Of a stretch of DNA of 64,000 nucleotides, positions 37,092-49,338 are shown in pieces. Position 1 is the stretch's first letter. The number at the start of each line of letters is the position of its first letter. The position numbers and the translations under genes are program-made. Source of the stretch: Leucaena leucocephala (lineage: Eukaryota; Streptophyta; Magnoliopsida; Fabales; Fabaceae); assembly GCA_037074615.1 (NCBI GenBank), contig CM073522.1, positions 24,860,962-24,924,961 on the forward strand. Direction: 5' to 3'. Under the pieces are notes generated by a model that searched no databases, was not told the DNA's origin, and was given only the letters and a program-made list of their open reading frames with translations.

Positions 37092-38743
37092 TGTAACATC
37101 CCGATTTTTGGTCTAGGAGAACTGGGAAGTAGTCTGATATGGGCAGGCTGCTAAACCCGTAGTCCCAGGGTAGTAATCTGATATGGGCGGATCACTTACC
37201 TGTATTTTGTAGGAATTCTAGGTTTAGGATTTAAAGATGAGTTAAGTCTTTAACCTATAGAATCGGGACAGTTCACCTAGGTTCAAAATGAGGAATGTGA
37301 GGAATATCCTAAGTCTTAAGCCTAGAAATTCTGCAGGTAGCTTGATATGGGCTGGCTCCTGTGTAAGATAACCTGATATGGGCAGGTTGTCAAGCCTTTC
37401 AAGTAACGATGACTCCCGAAGAGTTTAAGGGATGAGTTATTGAAAGAGAATTTCTAGAACTTAAGTTGAAGGATAAGAAGATGAGAATAGATGCCAGAAA
37501 GAGAATGCAGGGGCAAAATCGTAATTTTGGGAAAGATCGGGCTGGTAGCCGATGAGTACTATATTTTGCCAGAAAATAGAGAAAATTATGCTGATCATTT
37601 CACTGAACTGTGAAATGTGCATATGAGGTCTCTATGTGTAGGAAAGAATTAGAAATATGACCAGGGGTAAAATGGTCATTTTGGAAAAGTGTGCGCGTGA
37701 GCGCTTTTTCAGGCCAAAACAGCCCGATCCGGATAAAATATCTGAAAATACCGGGAGATAGAGAAAAGGATTCCGGGGAATGAGGAGTCACGGAATTTTG
37801 ATTTGAGGTCCCAATTTTTCTGTAAAAATTCCGGAAGATGGGAATTTACAGTTATAATCGGTAAAGGAAAAACAGTCCCGATAGGGATGATCGGACTGTG
37901 GCCAGGGGGCCGTATAGTGTTTCTAAGGCCTTTAGTGACACCAGGGAAGGCCCAGGCCCATTAGATCAGTCCAGTGGTAAAAGGGGCTGGTGTCCGGGAA
38001 AAAGGTGCGAAATGACGAAAATGCCCCTATGTTATAGAACAGCTGAAGAATGAGTAAAGGGTATTTTGGTCATTTACCTAAGGTTAGACAGTCCAGGGAA
38101 GTTATCTGGATAGTTGACCAGGGTCAAAGAATACTCTGGTAAGATGGGAAAAGACAATAATGCCCCTAGACCTAATAAAGTAAAGAAAGAGAGACTAAGG
38201 GCATTTTGGTAATTTGCCAAGGGTGTTTCTTGGGAATCGTGCCATCAGAGTACTTGGGCTGGATCAGAGACTCAAGATGATATTTCCAGGCCCAAAAACG
38301 CAGGCCCAGTGATTCAGGGGGAAAAGTGACATTAAAATAATTATTTAATGACTTTTCAGTAAAGTAAAGTTACTCGGTTAGCACGATAACTGAGGAGATG
38401 ATCAGATAAATTCCTGGACTTATCTGGATAGCATTGGAAGGCGTGAAAGGTCCCTTCCATATGCCACATGGCGTCATCTTAGAGGCAGAAGACAAGTTAA
38501 GGACACGTGGCACGATCTCAGCCGCTGATTCCGGTGCAAGACTCTTGAACTATCTGGAAATGATGAGTCAGCTGATGAGGTGTCCCGGGATTTAGACATG
38601 TGAGAAATGTGCTGCTGAGGTGTCCGTTGAGGTGTCCTGGATGATGCAGTAAAAAGGAATAAAAGAAAATAGGAAATTTTAGGAAAAACCAGGACCACAA
38701 GTTCATAAGGCTTCAAAATTACGAAAATGCCATCGAAGGAAAC

Positions 38744-38751
38744 TATAAATA
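38744..38751 (+). promoter_or_regulatory. LTR TATA box
   Basis: TATAAATA followed by CCCCCCTCC and a purine-rich leader. Confidence 0.6.
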
Positions 38752-39105
38752 CCCCCCTCCCCATTCATTTGCATCACGGTTTTGGGCAAGAAAGAGAGAG
38801 AAAGAAGAGAGAGAAGGAGAAAGAAAGAAGAAAGGAAGTTCTGGCGGAGCTGGAAGCAGTATAGAGATAGTAGAGTTCTGCTAAGCTTTTGAGGTAGTAA
38901 CTAATCCTAGCTTTTATGTAATGGCTTATGATTTGTTGTGCTATTGTTTGGTTGGATTGTTGTCTTATATGTTATGGTTGAAGCTCTATTACAATGCTAT
39001 GATCATATGTTATTGAGTATGGAAGCACGCAGCATACTTATCTGTACACAATCACAAGCAAGCACTGTCACTCTGCATTACATATATTGTTATGATTATT
39101 ACTAC

Positions 39106-39125
39106 TGAGATTCCCCCGAATCTCA
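39106..39125 (+). other. conserved LTR leader hairpin
   Basis: TGAGATTC / GAATCTCA, loop CCCC, 362 nt after the TATA box. Confidence 0.65.
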
Positions 39126-39822
39126 TTCCCCATATCTATCCCATTACAGGGAGATTATGTTGAAGTGAATTTTAAGAATTTTGAGAGACGCCATTATGTT
39201 GCCGAATTTAAGACTGAACATCAGAATATGATAAGTACTGTGTACGTAGGTGCTGTCTAAGGAGGCTGGAAGTGAGTGGACCTAGCCGGTTCATCCAGTC
39301 TTTCCTGGGTACTTACGTAGAATGGTAGTTCTCATGAGGGAGTTACCGAATCAGTACAGTTCAGTTCTTTGTACAGATGAAGCCTAGCGGTTATGCTGCC
39401 GGATTTCGGGCAGGAAAAGATGTAATAGAAATATGAGAATTTTGTGTATGACTTGTTGTATGACATTTTATTATTTAATAATAAATATTGTTTGGCATGT
39501 TCAATTTGCGAATGAGAAATGAAAAGAGAAATTCGCAGGTCCTGAGGTAGCATTGTTTTGACCTTAGTTTGACCTAGTAAACGAAGGAGTTTGGCTACGA
39601 AATTTGGTGAGCCAGTGGTACACATCTGGGGCATTCCGTGGATAGGTAATAATCCTTGTTTGGATGTGTAGAATGGGATTAATCAGTTCTCAAATTAAAG
39701 GTTTAGAATAAGGAACTTAAGAGTAGAAATTTTAATTTCTGGGCTTAAGTTAAGATATGATCAAGCTAATATCGCTTCCGTAAGTGTACTCTGAGGGGTC
39801 TAAGGGAGGATGTTTCAAAATG

Positions 39823-40452
39823 ACTTTTCAACTAATTATTGATGCTGTTTCAAAAAGTAAAAATATTTTGCGTCAAAAGAATATTACTGGAACATCTAAT
39901 AGAAAGGAAGGAATTTTACACAATGACTTTAAACTTCCTTTACTCGACCAACACAATATTTGTAAATATACTACAAAAGTATATAATCCTATTGTCTATA
40001 ATTATTGTGATAAATAAGGTCATATTTCTCACACATGTCATTTCAGAAGAAATTCTAATGTGATAAATCAATTTATCTGGGTTCCTAAAAGACAATCAAA
40101 GTCCAAAACTATTGCTCAAGGACCCACAGTTAAATGGGTACCAAAGTGTCCTTTAAGTATGCCAAAAGTGCAGAATAATCTTCAGAAGAATGGACATAGT
40201 ACATGGAAAACTGAGCATCCAAAAGTCTCTTGTACATCAGTAAAAGTTACACCACTCAACAGAACTCATAGAGCATCCATTGCTAATATATCAAAGACAA
40301 TCCATAAAAAGCAATGGACAAAAGCCAAAGGAACACGTTCTGCCTCAAGAATAGACTATCACAGTGTATCATTCAATTATCTTGAGGAAAATAGAATAAG
40401 GAGGAGGATCTCTCATGCTTCAAAGTCTAAATCAGTTGAGAGACCATTGTAA
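39823..40452 (+). pseudogene. copia gag, C-terminal part with zinc-knuckle remnant
   Basis: The frame resumes after the solo LTR. Around 39965-40045 it reads YNYCDK, stop, GHISHTC: a CX2CX4HX4C knuckle whose first cysteine is now tyrosine and which holds an in-frame stop. FIWVPK and KWVPK follow, tryptophan motifs common after the knuckle in Sirevirus gag. The open part 40060-40452 ends in a basic region. Protease and the rest of pol should follow but do not. Confidence 0.65.
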
Positions 40453-41714
40453 ACAAATATCAGAAGAAATTCAAAGATGCAATAGATATGCAAAGGCTAT
40501 CCTTCTTCCACATGAGGTAAAGGTACAACGGTAAACTTCGGCATTATCATGTTTAACATATATTTGAAGTTTACATTGTATCTTTAGAAATGAACATTGT
40601 AATTGATTTCAAATTCCATTTATATACTCATGATAAAACTTAATTTAGAAATATTCTTAAATGAGGAAAAAGCAATGTTCAGAAACACAATTTTTTTTAT
40701 GCATACATGTTTTCTGAAAAAGAAAAATATCTCTTTTATGCATAAAGACATTTACTTCACTATGCTTAATTATCTCAAATTTATCATATTTTCTGAGCAT
40801 ATAAAATGTGTGTGTTTCTTACAAGCTAACCATAAGTGGATCCTAGTGAAGTTGGATACCATAGAAGAAAAAGATTTATATTATAGGAAAGAAAAAGCTG
40901 CACCTCAGGAATATGGCTACACAGAGACAAGCTCACATTTCGAGGAAGCAGACTTTTGGTTTTGGTGGTGTTGAATCTCACAAACCTAAAGAATCAGTAC
41001 GTAGCCCACACAGAAATCAAGTACTCATGTTTATTGAATTCCATTAGCAATAATTCATTAAAGGTATTTCAAAATGTTTTCAAATTGCTAAATAGATTAC
41101 AAAATCATTCATGCATGTTTTTCAAACATTGTCTTATAAATTTAACAATTGATTTACAAAAATATATATTCATATTTGCAAGAAAAATTTTCAAACTTCT
41201 GTATCAAATTTCAAATTTTTATTGTTGCATATAAATGACCTTGAAGACGGTTGATTCCTGAAATATATATAGAGAAATCAATGTTAGAGATTAATACATT
41301 TGAGAAGAAATTTTAAATTTTCAAACATGGTATTCAATTTGTGTTTAAATATTTTTTCTCCAATCACTTGATTCTCAATATGTTTAAGAAATCAAGTCTT
41401 CAAAGAATTATTTTTGGAAAAGAACATTGAAAATGCATAGTTTTTAAATGAAACATTATATCAAGATATTTTAAGAAAATAATAGCTTCATATATGTCTA
41501 TTTTAAAAGTTCAAATCTTTAAGTTAACTCATCTGCATTCACTGGAAAAAAGTGGTATTTTTGATAAAGCGTTGTCTTTGTGTGATCTCATATATTTTAC
41601 AAGTTAATCTCTATGATCATACTAACCATTCTCTAAGAAAAAAAAAGATTTGTATTTATGATAGGAGAATAAGGAGATATATCAATAGAGCAATGATATA
41701 TCAAGATTGAGATA
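40453..41714. other. internal sequence of Sirevirus-like element, no domain seen
   Basis: Open frames of 92-123 codons (40603-40974 and 40956-41234) show no protease, integrase or RT motifs. The stretch is AT-rich and sits where pol would be expected. The last five bases (AGATA, 41710-41714) are the left duplication of the next solo LTR. Confidence 0.4.
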
Positions 41715-42663
41715 TGAAACGTCCTTACTTCCATACATTTTAGGGATCATTTGGTAGCATTTAGAACCACTTTCCAGGTCATTGAAGTCCAATATCTCAA
41801 TCTGGAATTTTACTCTTCTCGGGTACTGTTCACTGTGTAAATTCCAGATGAGTGACCTGACTTCGGAAAATCATAATTAATTATAGAAAAATCGAAATGA
41901 AGTGGTTCCAATTGCTACATGAATATAACTCAATTATATTTTAGGGAAAAATCTCTCATTGACAAATATTTGATCAAGTCAACGTGGGTCAAGGTTACAA
42001 CTTTACTGTTCATCCCACGTTTTTCCTCTAAATCCAGCATTCTAGTTCCAACTTTGGAAATTTATAACTCCATGTGTAGACATCCAAACGAGTAATATTA
42101 TATATAAAATCGAAGATTAGTATGTCTACTACTTATCATAAAAATTTTATACATTTATTCATCCATTTACTATTTTTAATTATTTATCAAACATCACTAG
42201 GTCCCTACGAGTTACTATTCATAGTGGTAAATTTCAGCATTTCAACTTTTGCATACATATGCATTCATCCATCATATATCGGTTAAACATGCTAAGTAAT
42301 ACTCATTATCAATTAATAAGTTGTTACACATCATAAGATGTACGAAATTTACATATTTCTAATACATCCTTTTTGCCTGAAATCCGGCAGCATAACTGCT
42401 ACCCTTCGTCTTTAGAAAGTAACCGATCTTGTACCGATTCGGTAATTCCCATGAGAACTACCATTCTACATAAGTACCCAGGAAAGACTGGATGAACCGG
42501 CTAGGTCCACTCACTTCCAGCCTCCTTAGACAGTACCTATGTATACAGTACGTATCAGTTTCTTTCTCTACCACTTTGCCGGAATTTCGGCAGCCTAACG
42601 GCGTCCTTCAAGATTTCCAAAATTTACTTCGACATAGCCTCCCCTGTAATGGGTTATTTGGGA

Positions 42664-42683
42664 TGAGATTCGAGGGAATCTCA
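42664..42683 (-). other. conserved LTR leader hairpin
   Basis: TGAGATTC / GAATCTCA with loop GAGG on the plus strand. Confidence 0.65.
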
Positions 42684-43041
42684 GTAGTAATAATCATAAC
42701 AATATATGTAATGCAGAGTGACAATGCTTGCTTGTGATTGTGTACAGATAAGTATGCTGCGTGCTTCCATATTCAATAACATATGATCATAGCATTGTAA
42801 TAGAGCTTCAAGCATAACATATAAAATAACAATCCAACCAAACAATAGAACAACCAATCATAAAGACATTACATAAAAGCTAGGATTAGTTACTACCTTA
42901 AAAGCAGAACTCTAGAACTTCTATACTGCTTTCAACTCCACCAGAACTTCCTTTCTTCTTTCTTTTTCTCACTTTCTCTCTCAAGAACTTCCTTATCACT
43001 CTAAAAGGCTCCTTGGCCATGAGAATGAGAGACAAGGGGGG

Positions 43042-43049
43042 TATTTATA
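43042..43049 (-). promoter_or_regulatory. LTR TATA box
   Basis: TATAAATA on the minus strand followed by CCCCCC. Confidence 0.6.
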
Positions 43050-44869
43050 GTTTTGATGAATGGCATTCTTGTAATTTTGAAGCCTTATGAACTTGTGGTC
43101 CTGGTTTTTCTGGAATTTCCTATTTTTCTTTTATTCCTTTACTGCATCATCAAGGGGACACCTCAAGGGACACCTCACCCCTCACATTCTTCACATGGCG
43201 AAATTGGAGGGAGCTAGAAGTCTTCTGGAAGCTTTTCGGTCCAATCCGGTACCGGCCCGGTCTGTCGCCTCGAAAACTGGACCGTTTTCTGAATCTAATT
43301 TTTCTGAAAATCCATATTATGTCTTCTGACTTTAAATTTAGTATCTGGGTCCTTTATATCATTAACACTTCTATACTGGGTCTAAACTCAATTACAGATC
43401 CCCTGCGAAATGACCAAAATACCCCTGGGTGCCCTTTCATGCACTATCTTAACCCTAAGGGCAAAACTATCATTTTACACCTTTATGTATTCTGTCAGGG
43501 CATATACTGACTCTGGTTAACTTCACCTGTATATGTCTTGGCCTCTAGGCCTGTCCAGAATGACCAAAATGCCCTTCATACACCTGCTACCCCTTTAGTA
43601 CAACACAGGGGCATTTTTGTAATTTCGCACTTTTCCGGGGTTTTGCCTGACACTGGCCCACCTATCAGTCTAAGAGTCTTATTGGGCCTTTGTTGGTGCC
43701 ATTATTGGGCCTTACAGGGTCCATTTCCTTCATGGCACGTATTACGAGGAATCTTCCCCTGGCACAGTTCATTGAATATTTTAACTATTATACATCGTTT
43801 ACACACATATCCGAACACCGGTTCCTTCTGTCAGATACAATGCCCTACTGTGTCTGGGCAGCCATTTGGGTCACAACGGGCATCTGACTGTCGTTACCTG
43901 ACCTCATTCAGTCTTAGTTTAAATACCGATAAATCTCCCTATCGGAACCCTGAAGGCCTCACACTCCGTCTGTATTTGCTAATTTGTGAATAACTTTTCC
44001 TACAGACCTCCTATCGGTATTCTGTCAGTTTTTTGACCTACGTACCATCAGGACGCATCATCCTGTAATTTCTCACTTATATCTGAAATCTAGGATATCC
44101 TGTAGGATTTTTTATAACTTTTGGACTATCAGATCAATTTTAGCTATCTGGAGTCTTGAAAAATTCCTGTATTACGCTGGATTACCCGGCGTCACTTGCT
44201 CTATCTACTGGTAGAATATAGGGCTGATCGGAGTACGATCACTATTTTTGCCTATTTCCGGTCCAGGTTTTCATAATTGCACTTTTGCCCCGGAAACTTT
44301 TCTTCTTTTCAACTAAGTCCCTTTATTTTGCTACAATTACACCTAAAGACCCCACATTTTTGTCTACTTTTTCTTCTTAGCTTTAAACTTTCCATAATTG
44401 CACTTAAGTCCCTACCTTTTCTTCCTTTTTCAATTTAATCCCTTTCTTTACATAGATAGCCACATCTTTTTCCTGAAAAATAATTCATATATTTCATTCA
44501 ATCTGTACATATAAATCGGTACAGAAAATTAGGGATATTACAAGATAGCAAGCAATGAAGCAGTAAAGGGAATTGCCAGCAAATTGAAGGAATCAACAAT
44601 CACTGCCTATCCAAGATGCTCAAGAGAGGAGGGCAAATGAATCAATATATTAAGCTGCAAAAACCTGAATAAGCTTTCTTCAACTCTCTCTTTATATTAA
44701 AAATATATTTGAGGCATTTTGATGTTAATCTATTTTTTTTTCATGATATGATACATGTGTTTCAATATTTAAACAAAAACATATGTTTCAATAAGTTTTC
44801 TTTTATGAATTTATTTTCAAAATCTCATGAGAAAAGTTAATTGTTTAATTCTTCAATGATTTCATTTCA

Positions 44870-45245
44870 TAAGTTAATTAATCGATTAATAGTTCAATTA
44901 AATATTGTTTGAAAATGTGTTAAAAATTGTTTTTACTTTGAGAATAATCAATTAAAGATTCGATTAATGTCAATTAATAGAATAGCTAATCGATTAATCA
45001 TAGTTGAAAATATATTGAAAGTTGTTTTATGTTGAAATTAATTGATTAAGAATTTGATTAATGAAAATTAATCGAACAACTAATCGATTAATGGATAGTG
45101 ACTATGTATTAAATACTATTTTTCTTGAGAATTATTCGATTAATGGTAATTAATCGAACATCTAATCGATTAATTAAGGTATGTTTGTGAATATTTGATG
45201 AAATTAATCCATTAATGGGTATTAATCGATTAGTTAATCCATTAA
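44870..45245. repeat. ATTAATCGATTAAT palindrome array
   Basis: Many copies and half-copies of the palindrome TTAATCGATTAA in 375 bp upstream of the env-like ORF. The same motif recurs in both LTRs of this element (35130-35400 and 47550-48250). Confidence 0.75.
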
Positions 45246-45448
45246 TACCTGGATTTATCAGTTATCAATCTTCACTATTCAACTTGAACCCAAACCAATT
45301 AATTTCCAAAAATCCTCTTACCTTCAATATCCAAAAATCCTCAAATTTCCTTAGGGGAAAGCTTATGCACCTTTTACTGATCAAAACCCACCTAAAATAT
45401 TCCCAAATTCCCAAATTTCACAGTTCAATCAGTCAATTTTCAAAATTG

Positions 45449-47206
45449 ATGGTGCGTACCAAAACGACTAATACTGATGGATTTGAGCTTCAACCATCTA
45501 AATCAGTATCCAACACACCTCAAGCCTCTCAGTCGAAGGAAAAGAAGAGGAAATATCAGCCAAAAAGAGCCAAGGATAGGCCAGAAGTGGCAAAGGAGAA
45601 GGGTAAGGCTCTGATGAGCAAGGCGCCAGCCAAGGGAAAAGGCAAAGTACCAGTACCTTCACCACAGTTTGCTTCCAAGAGGAAGGCCAAGACACAGCTG
45701 GCCAACTCTGATACTAATTCTGATCCGGAGTTCTAGAGATACTTAAGAGGACTATCCAGACTGATACTGAGTCTTTAGGGGATAGACAGAGATCCTCAAG
45801 GAACATCAATCTGGATGTAGATATGGCTAGGTACAACTTTGAGTTTAAGGAGGGAAAGTGTTGTCTAGTAGTGCATGTTGATATATTTGCCCTTAAGACA
45901 GATCATAGGGTTAATCTGGACCTGATAGAGCCCCTCTACCATTTTGAGAGTTGGCTAAGAATTACTGAACCATATAGTTTGGAGGTAGTTAGAAGGTTTT
46001 ACTACAACATAAAGATATTCAATTCTTTGGATGAAGAAGAGAATATCATAGATAGTTACCTAAGTAGAGAAATTAAGCTGGACTTCAGTGTGATTAACTA
46101 ACTGATAGGAGCCACTCCTTCTATAGATATATATGAAGACTTTAGACCAGGCCAAGGCTTACCATACCCTCCTCTAAACCAACAAGCCATATCCTGGATC
46201 CTTGACTTTCACCGGAGTCAAATGTGCAATTTTTATCGCATTATCCATTACATCTACTCCCTGTGCATGACAGTCAAGTCCTTAAGTTTCAGTTGCATGA
46301 ACCAGCAAGACTACACCACTTGGAAAGGATTATTAGTGGTGAAAAGCTTAACCTCAGAGCTTTTATCTACAGCCAAATGAGGGGATTTTGTCTAAAGAAA
46401 ACAAAGACTACACCCATGCCCTATCCTTAGCTTGTCTCCTTCATCCTCATGCACTACAACATTCACCATCTAGAGGAAAGGAAGAAGGAAGAGATTAGTG
46501 CCTTTGGGATGACTCAGCTAAACAAGATGAAGATCAGATTTTCATATGATGCCAAGAAGGGTAAACTTCCCAAAGATCCATAAGCCAAGCAGCCTTCAGC
46601 TAGTACTTGCCTTCATTCCTTTGCTGTACTCAAGCTTCTACAATATCATCATTTCTAGGTGTATCTATTCAGAGGTATCTTTAGTCAGAGTTTGCTGAGT
46701 TTGAGAACAGACTCATCCCCTCAAGAAAGGAAGCATATTTGATTCATGAGAGGTAAGGCTATGGAATCCAAACTTTACTTGAAGCTCATATCTGGGATTA
46801 TCAAGCTTTTAAGGAAAAGGTTAGAGAGCGACAAGAGGAGTTATTTGCATGACAAGCTGCCATTCATGAGGAAGTGTCTGATGTCAAGAACATCTTGTTG
46901 GCATACCTCAACAACATCAGACCTTCTTTCACTAAAGAGGAGCTAAGGGATCCACAGACTACTCAGCCATATCAGCCTGCTTCTGTCCCCTTCACCTCCA
47001 CTACCTCAGAACTTTCACCCTCACCTACTCCTACATATACCTTGGCAATTCCCCTACCTCCCATTGACTCAGCATCATACATTCCCTTACCTCAGCTTTT
47101 TGTGATCATTCATTTATCCCTAGCCTTGACCTTTTTGGATGATGTCAAAAAGGGGGAGAGAAGAAGTAAAGAGGATAAGGAATCCTCTATGGAGTCTATT
47201 GATTGA
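45449..47206 (+). pseudogene. env-like ORF region of Sirevirus-like element
   Basis: The ATG at 45449 starts a lysine/proline-rich basic N-terminus (MVRTKTTNTDG, KKRKYQPKRAKD) open to 45736. After breaks comes a globular segment (45823-46101) with YHFESWLRITEPY, VVRRFYYNIKIF and a C-terminal part ending in DFSVIN. Pieces at 46224-46430 and 46746-47206 continue it, the last with a proline/serine/threonine-rich tail. This order matches ORFs annotated as envelope-like, or as putative plant transposon protein, downstream of pol in plant Sireviruses; the family match is from memory. Whether any such protein works as an envelope is unproven. Here it is broken by stops and frameshifts. Confidence 0.55.
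47147..47159 (+). other. upstream polypurine tract
   Basis: AAAAAGGGGGAGA in the context GATGATGTC, about 260 nt before the 3' LTR. Extra PPT copies are a known Sirevirus feature. Confidence 0.65.
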
Positions 47207-47405
47207 TGACCTAAGTATTTTGTATTGTTATCAATTGTATAACAAAAATCATTGTATAACATCTTGAAATATTAAGGATAGATTACTCACATTGTTATCC
47301 ATTGATTCTTAATGTGATATTTTGCTTTGACTAAGTGATTAATTGACTTTAAATATTTTCAAAATCACTCAACTTCACTTTCATTCACTTAAGTTTTGCC
47401 ATCAT

Positions 47406-47420
47406 AAAAAAGGGGGAGAA
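47406..47420 (+). other. polypurine tract next to 3' LTR
   Basis: AAAAAGGGGGAGAA directly before the 3' LTR start TGTTAGATTC. Confidence 0.85.
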
Positions 47421-49333
47421 TGTTAGATTCTATATGTTTTGATGATGTCAAAAGAGTATAAAAAATTAAGGTGTTTAATAATGTGAAAAGTATTTTTGAA
47501 TTAATGAAATTGGGTTTTTAATCAAATGAAGTTGAAAAGAAAAGAAGAATGACTTAATCGATTAATATGAATTAATCGAGTGGTTGTTAGATTAATGTAA
47601 AGGAAGCATTCTGTGTTATAAAGGAATATCAATTAATTGATTAGTTAATCCATTAATGAGTGACCATTAATCGATTAAATATTCGATTAATGTAGAAGAG
47701 CTTGCCTACTGAAATCGAATTGATAAGCCAATTAATCAATTGGTTAATCAATTAATCTATTAAGAACATATTTTCTATTGAACAAATATATTGCTATTAA
47801 TCCATTGGTTAATCGATTAATTTATATTAAGTTATAAACTGTTCGATTAACCAGTGAATTATCAATTTATAAAATTTAAATATAAACATATTAATCGATT
47901 GATTAATGGATTAATTTACATTAACAGATTAACTGTTCGATTAATCTGTGTTAAAATATTTTCTAATTCAATTTTGATAGATACATTAATCGACTAGGCA
48001 ATCGATTAACTTCAAAAATTTCAAATATCTATCTATTTAAGCTAAAAACTAATTTTATATCTCTATAAATTACATATGATTGATTTAAGTAATAATATGC
48101 TGATTTTTCTCAGTAATCTTCATGATAATCCTTTTAAGAAACTTGTCTTTATAAAAGTACATAATATATGCTTGAATAATCAAATCGGTATGATGCTCTA
48201 TTTTCTGTTTCACACATTAATTCTAGTTAATCGATTGGGTAATCGATTAATATAGTATACAAGCATAATCTTTATTTGATCTTGAAGTGTTTATAACTGA
48301 ATTAATTTTATACACTTAATCATTGATTGAAATATCAAACATGAATTCATCTGATTGAAAATGCATCATTCTACTATCATTCTTGTTGTGATTGATTTTA
48401 AATGAACTTAAATTCATTTTATCAATCCTCACTTCACATATTTATATACTAACGATTGAATCAAATGAAGTGTTTATAGAATTAATATAAGGAGATAAGA
48501 TTTTGTTAAGTTCAAAGCTAGAAATGAGAAAAGACCGATATCAAAGCCAATGGACTCTCAAAGACAAAAAGACACTTTGTGTCAGAAGCCTCAATGGCTA
48601 CAACAGCTAGTTTAGCGGTCATATTTCCAACAGAAAGAAAACCTCAACGGAAATAATACTCAATGGTCACAATATGTACTATAAATAGAAGAGCATTCAA
48701 AGTTATGAGAGTGAAGATGACTAGAAGCAACGAGGAATATACTCAATGATAAAATGCCATAAAGTCAGTAACCTAGAAAGCGTTCAACTCTTCATTCATA
48801 ATTTGTCATTCTTTTGTGAGAAAATGTTAGGAGTTACAATGTCTATCTATTCGCTCTTTCTAAGAGTTACATTCGCTCTTCATTCTTCATCAATCTAAGA
48901 GCAAACCTTGGAATTAGGGGATTCAAGGTTGGGTTTTGCTCTTATTAGTTTAAGGGGCAGCGTTGTCACTAGAAGTATGGTGTGACCTCAGAATTGAGGT
49001 GATTCTCAATTAGCCGTTAAAATTGAGTTTATAAAGTCTTCCAAGAGCCTGTTGTGATATTGGTAAATAGTGAATTGAAAATCTCAATAGGGAGCTGAGG
49101 ACTGAACGTAAGTCAAGGAAGTACCGAATCAGGATAAATCACTTGTACATCTTTCTCTCTTCCTTAACTCTTTTGAGTTATAGTAACTCTTTTCAATTTC
49201 AAATCAAAGCTTTTACAAATTAATTTGTTTCACTTATCAGACTTTCAAAGAGTTTCAAAGAATTTTTAAAAGTCGTTGAATACCCAATTCAACCCCCTCT
49301 TAGGTGATCTAATCTATCTGCCTAGAACTAACA
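47421..49333 (+). repeat. 3' LTR of Sirevirus-like element
   Basis: 1913 bp from TGTTAGATTC to CTAGAACTAACA. It is the fuller LTR copy, with a long stretch of ATTAATCGATTAAT-type palindromes (47550-48000) that the 5' LTR has lost. Confidence 0.88.
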
Positions 49334-49338
49334 CTTAC

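Larger units (their letters stand above)
37092..39817 (+). mobile_element. solo LTR, chromovirus type, in copia gag
   Basis: 2726 bp from TGTAACATCC to GGATGTTTCA with a perfect AAATG duplication (37087-37091 and 39818-39822). Sense is plus: TATA box 38744-38751, purine-rich leader 38785-38835, AGGTAGTAA 38892-38900, leader hairpin 39106-39125, conserved block 39234-39362. From about 37480 it matches the start of the LTR at 55024, so both belong to one family. It carries four local copies of TGATATGGGC (37134-37390) that the 55024 LTR lacks. Confidence 0.92.
41715..44542 (-). mobile_element. solo LTR, chromovirus type, in Sirevirus-like element
   Basis: 2828 bp from TGAAACGTCC to GATATTACA with a perfect AGATA duplication (41710-41714 and 44543-44547). 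TATA box 43042-43049, AGGTAGTAA 42890-42898, leader hairpin 42664-42683, conserved block about 42424-42554. Its U5 half is closest to the gag-only element LTRs, while its U3 terminus (sense start TGTAATATCCCTAATTTTCT) is like the solo LTR at 24548-27807. This suggests a recombinant LTR. Confidence 0.92.
34987..49333 (+). mobile_element. Sirevirus-like copia element lacking pol, with two solo LTR inserts
   Basis: LTRs at 34987-36452 and 47421-49333 are flanked by a perfect CTTAC duplication (34982-34986 and 49334-49338). The internal region, without the inserts at 37092-39817 and 41715-44542, is about 5.4 kb. It holds a decayed copia gag at the 5' side and an env-like ORF region at the 3' side. 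I find no protease, integrase, RT or RNase H between them. Two AAAAAGGGGGAGA tracts before the 3' LTR and an env-like ORF are Sirevirus traits. The left terminus has decayed from TG to TA. It is dead and probably old. Confidence 0.82.

Noticed and set aside
43538..43993. 151-codon ORF in a solo LTR
   Set aside because: It lies antisense to the LTR promoter in U3 and has no domain. The equivalent region in sister LTRs is interrupted.
45498..45695. 65-codon minus ORF
   Set aside because: Antisense shadow of the basic N-terminal part of the env-like region.
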